A stretch of DNA of 7,017 bases from Sulfurovum sp. (lineage in GTDB: Bacteria; Campylobacterota; Campylobacteria; Campylobacterales; Sulfurovaceae): the NCBI GenBank assembly GCA_020726085.1, contig DYTG01000027.1, forward strand, positions 9,951 to 16,967, read 5' to 3'. The position numbers and the translations under genes were made by a program. Shown here piece after piece: positions 6,419 to 7,017 of the stretch. The notes beneath the pieces were generated by a model. That model saw only the letters and a program-made list of their open reading frames with translations. It did not search any database and was not told the DNA's origin. Every line of letters starts with the position of its first letter. Within the stretch, counting starts at the first letter, position 1.

Positions 6419-6676
6419 ATATCAATTCACCAAAACAAACGATGGAGCAGTTAAGAGATAACTTCAAAGCAAAGAGATTATCACTGAATCTCGCTCAAGA
6501 GGGACTTGCAAACAAAAGTGGAGTGAGTCTTGGAAGTTATGAAAAGATGGATTTGGGATTTGGTGGAGATATTGGAGATTGGATGTATTAGGCAAATTGA
6601 AGGGACAAGCGGGCGAAATATAAGCGATGAGATGGATGTAAGCCGTAGAAAAAAAGCCCCACAACAAGAGCGGTGA
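6406..6676 (+). pseudogene. XRE/HipB-like helix-turn-helix regulator, frameshifted
   Basis: The reading from ATG 6406 (AAAGAG at 6395-6400, 5 nt upstream) begins like HipB-type XRE regulators, which often act as antitoxins. It has MLAININSPKQ followed by an HTH core, QLRDNFKAKRLSLNLAQEGL (15-34), then ANKSGVSLGS (35-44). After SLGS this frame gives a glycine-rich tail and stops at TAG (6589-6591). In the next frame KRW (6542-6550) and LVEILEI (6560-6580) resemble the expected continuation. A third frame gives VLGKLKG (6585-6605). The basic tail NISDEMDVSRRKKA lies back in the second frame, ending at TGA 6674-6676. At least two frame changes and a shortened middle indicate a decayed gene. No hipA-like partner follows. 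A functional 61-aa truncated product from the first frame cannot be excluded. Confidence 0.65.
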
Positions 6677-6713
6677 TAATAGGTCGGTAACTCTGCTTCG
6701 TGGACTCTTCCAT
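6588..6713 (-). CDS. Candidate small membrane protein, 41 aa, unknown function
   Basis: A minus-strand ORF starts at ATG 6713-6711 and stops at TAA 6590-6588. A strong Shine-Dalgarno, AGGAG, lies 7 nt before the ATG, one of the best in the window. The product starts with a short polar stretch (MEESTKQSYRP). One hydrophobic segment follows, IITALVVGLFFYGL (residues 12-25), then a basic tail, so a single-pass inner-membrane peptide is plausible. A TATAAT lies about 70 nt upstream. It is antisense to the tail of the broken HTH gene, so its codons are constrained by that sequence and could be fortuitous. I do not recognise a family. Confidence 0.3.
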   Translation of the reverse strand: MEESTKQSYRPIITALVVGLFFYGLHPSHRLYFARLSLQFA

Positions 6714-7017
6714 AGGCTCTCTCCTAATTTTTCGCATCACCCTTGAAGCACTACCATCAAGCGATACATTGTCATCAAGATATTATACTTTTGGTTGCTT
6801 TATTGTGTCTATTTGCTTTTGGATGAGGGTTTAGGGAGGGGAGGAATTTTTCAAAAAATTTTCAAAAAAACATACAACGAAAATGACTTTTTTTATGGTA
6901 TTATTGAGGCAATGGAATCGGGTGGCAATGACAATTTAACTAAGAAATTTTGTCTTGCTGTGTTTGATTTGAAAACTGTATGATGGTGAAATATTGGTCA
7001 GGAAGAGAGTTATCGTT
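6677..7017. other. Region without a recognisable intact gene
   Basis: No known protein, RNA gene or terminator was recognised here on either strand. A plus-strand frame is open from 6747 to TGA at 6981-6983 but has no ATG at its start and only a TTG (6795) without a clear ribosome site. Its C-terminal part (DFFYGIIEAMESGGND, then NLTKKFCLAVFDLKTV) looks protein-like but matches no family I know. An ATG at 6980-6982 overlaps that stop as ATGATG and opens a frame (MMVKYWSGRELS) that runs off the right edge. The stretch 6831-6870 is a G-rich then A/T-rich low-complexity run. A remnant of an accessory gene is possible. Confidence 0.4.

Overview
The window looks like a chromosomal segment of a Campylobacterota (epsilonproteobacterial) genome, probably a free-living Sulfurovum/Sulfurimonas/Sulfuricurvum-type organism. 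The basis is gene content and order: an HP0268-like small protein, miaB and a DUF374 acyltransferase run divergently from a short nusA. I recall this arrangement from Campylobacter and Helicobacter; it was not checked against a database. Promoters also fit the phylum: clear TATAAT-like -10 boxes without convincing -35 boxes.

Left part (1-4038) is all on the minus strand. A tight leftward cluster starts near 4066: HP0268-like nuclease (3799-4038), miaB (2491-3795), DUF374 lysophospholipid acyltransferase (1871-2479) and a tyrosine recombinase (1063-1884). Gaps are 3 and 11 nt, then a 14-nt overlap, so one mRNA and translational coupling are likely. After 70 nt that carry their own -10 box, a separate leftward gene encodes an AAA-ATPase-like/PD-(D/E)XK-family protein that runs off the left edge. 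Its 330 visible codons are intact.

Centre (4039-6239): a divergent intergenic region of 220 bp holds promoters for both directions and a nusA leader of about 107 nt with a 9-bp perfect dyad. nusA begins at TTG behind a good AAAGGA site and is followed after one base by a VanW-family gene. These form a rightward two-gene unit.

Right part (6240-7017) is decayed or accessory DNA. A small XRE/HipB-like helix-turn-helix gene starts cleanly at 6406 but loses frame in the middle. Its promoter/start region carries a 20-bp near-identical direct repeat. Opposite its tail lies a 41-codon minus-strand ORF with a strong Shine-Dalgarno and one predicted membrane helix. The last 300 bases hold only an ORF without a start codon and an edge ORF overlapping it by ATGA.

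Most of the window is conserved housekeeping: tRNA modification, lipid acylation, recombination and transcription elongation. I found no convincing new multi-gene system. The points most worth a second look are the nusA leader structure, the broken HTH gene with its repeat, the small antisense membrane ORF, and VanW coupled to NusA.
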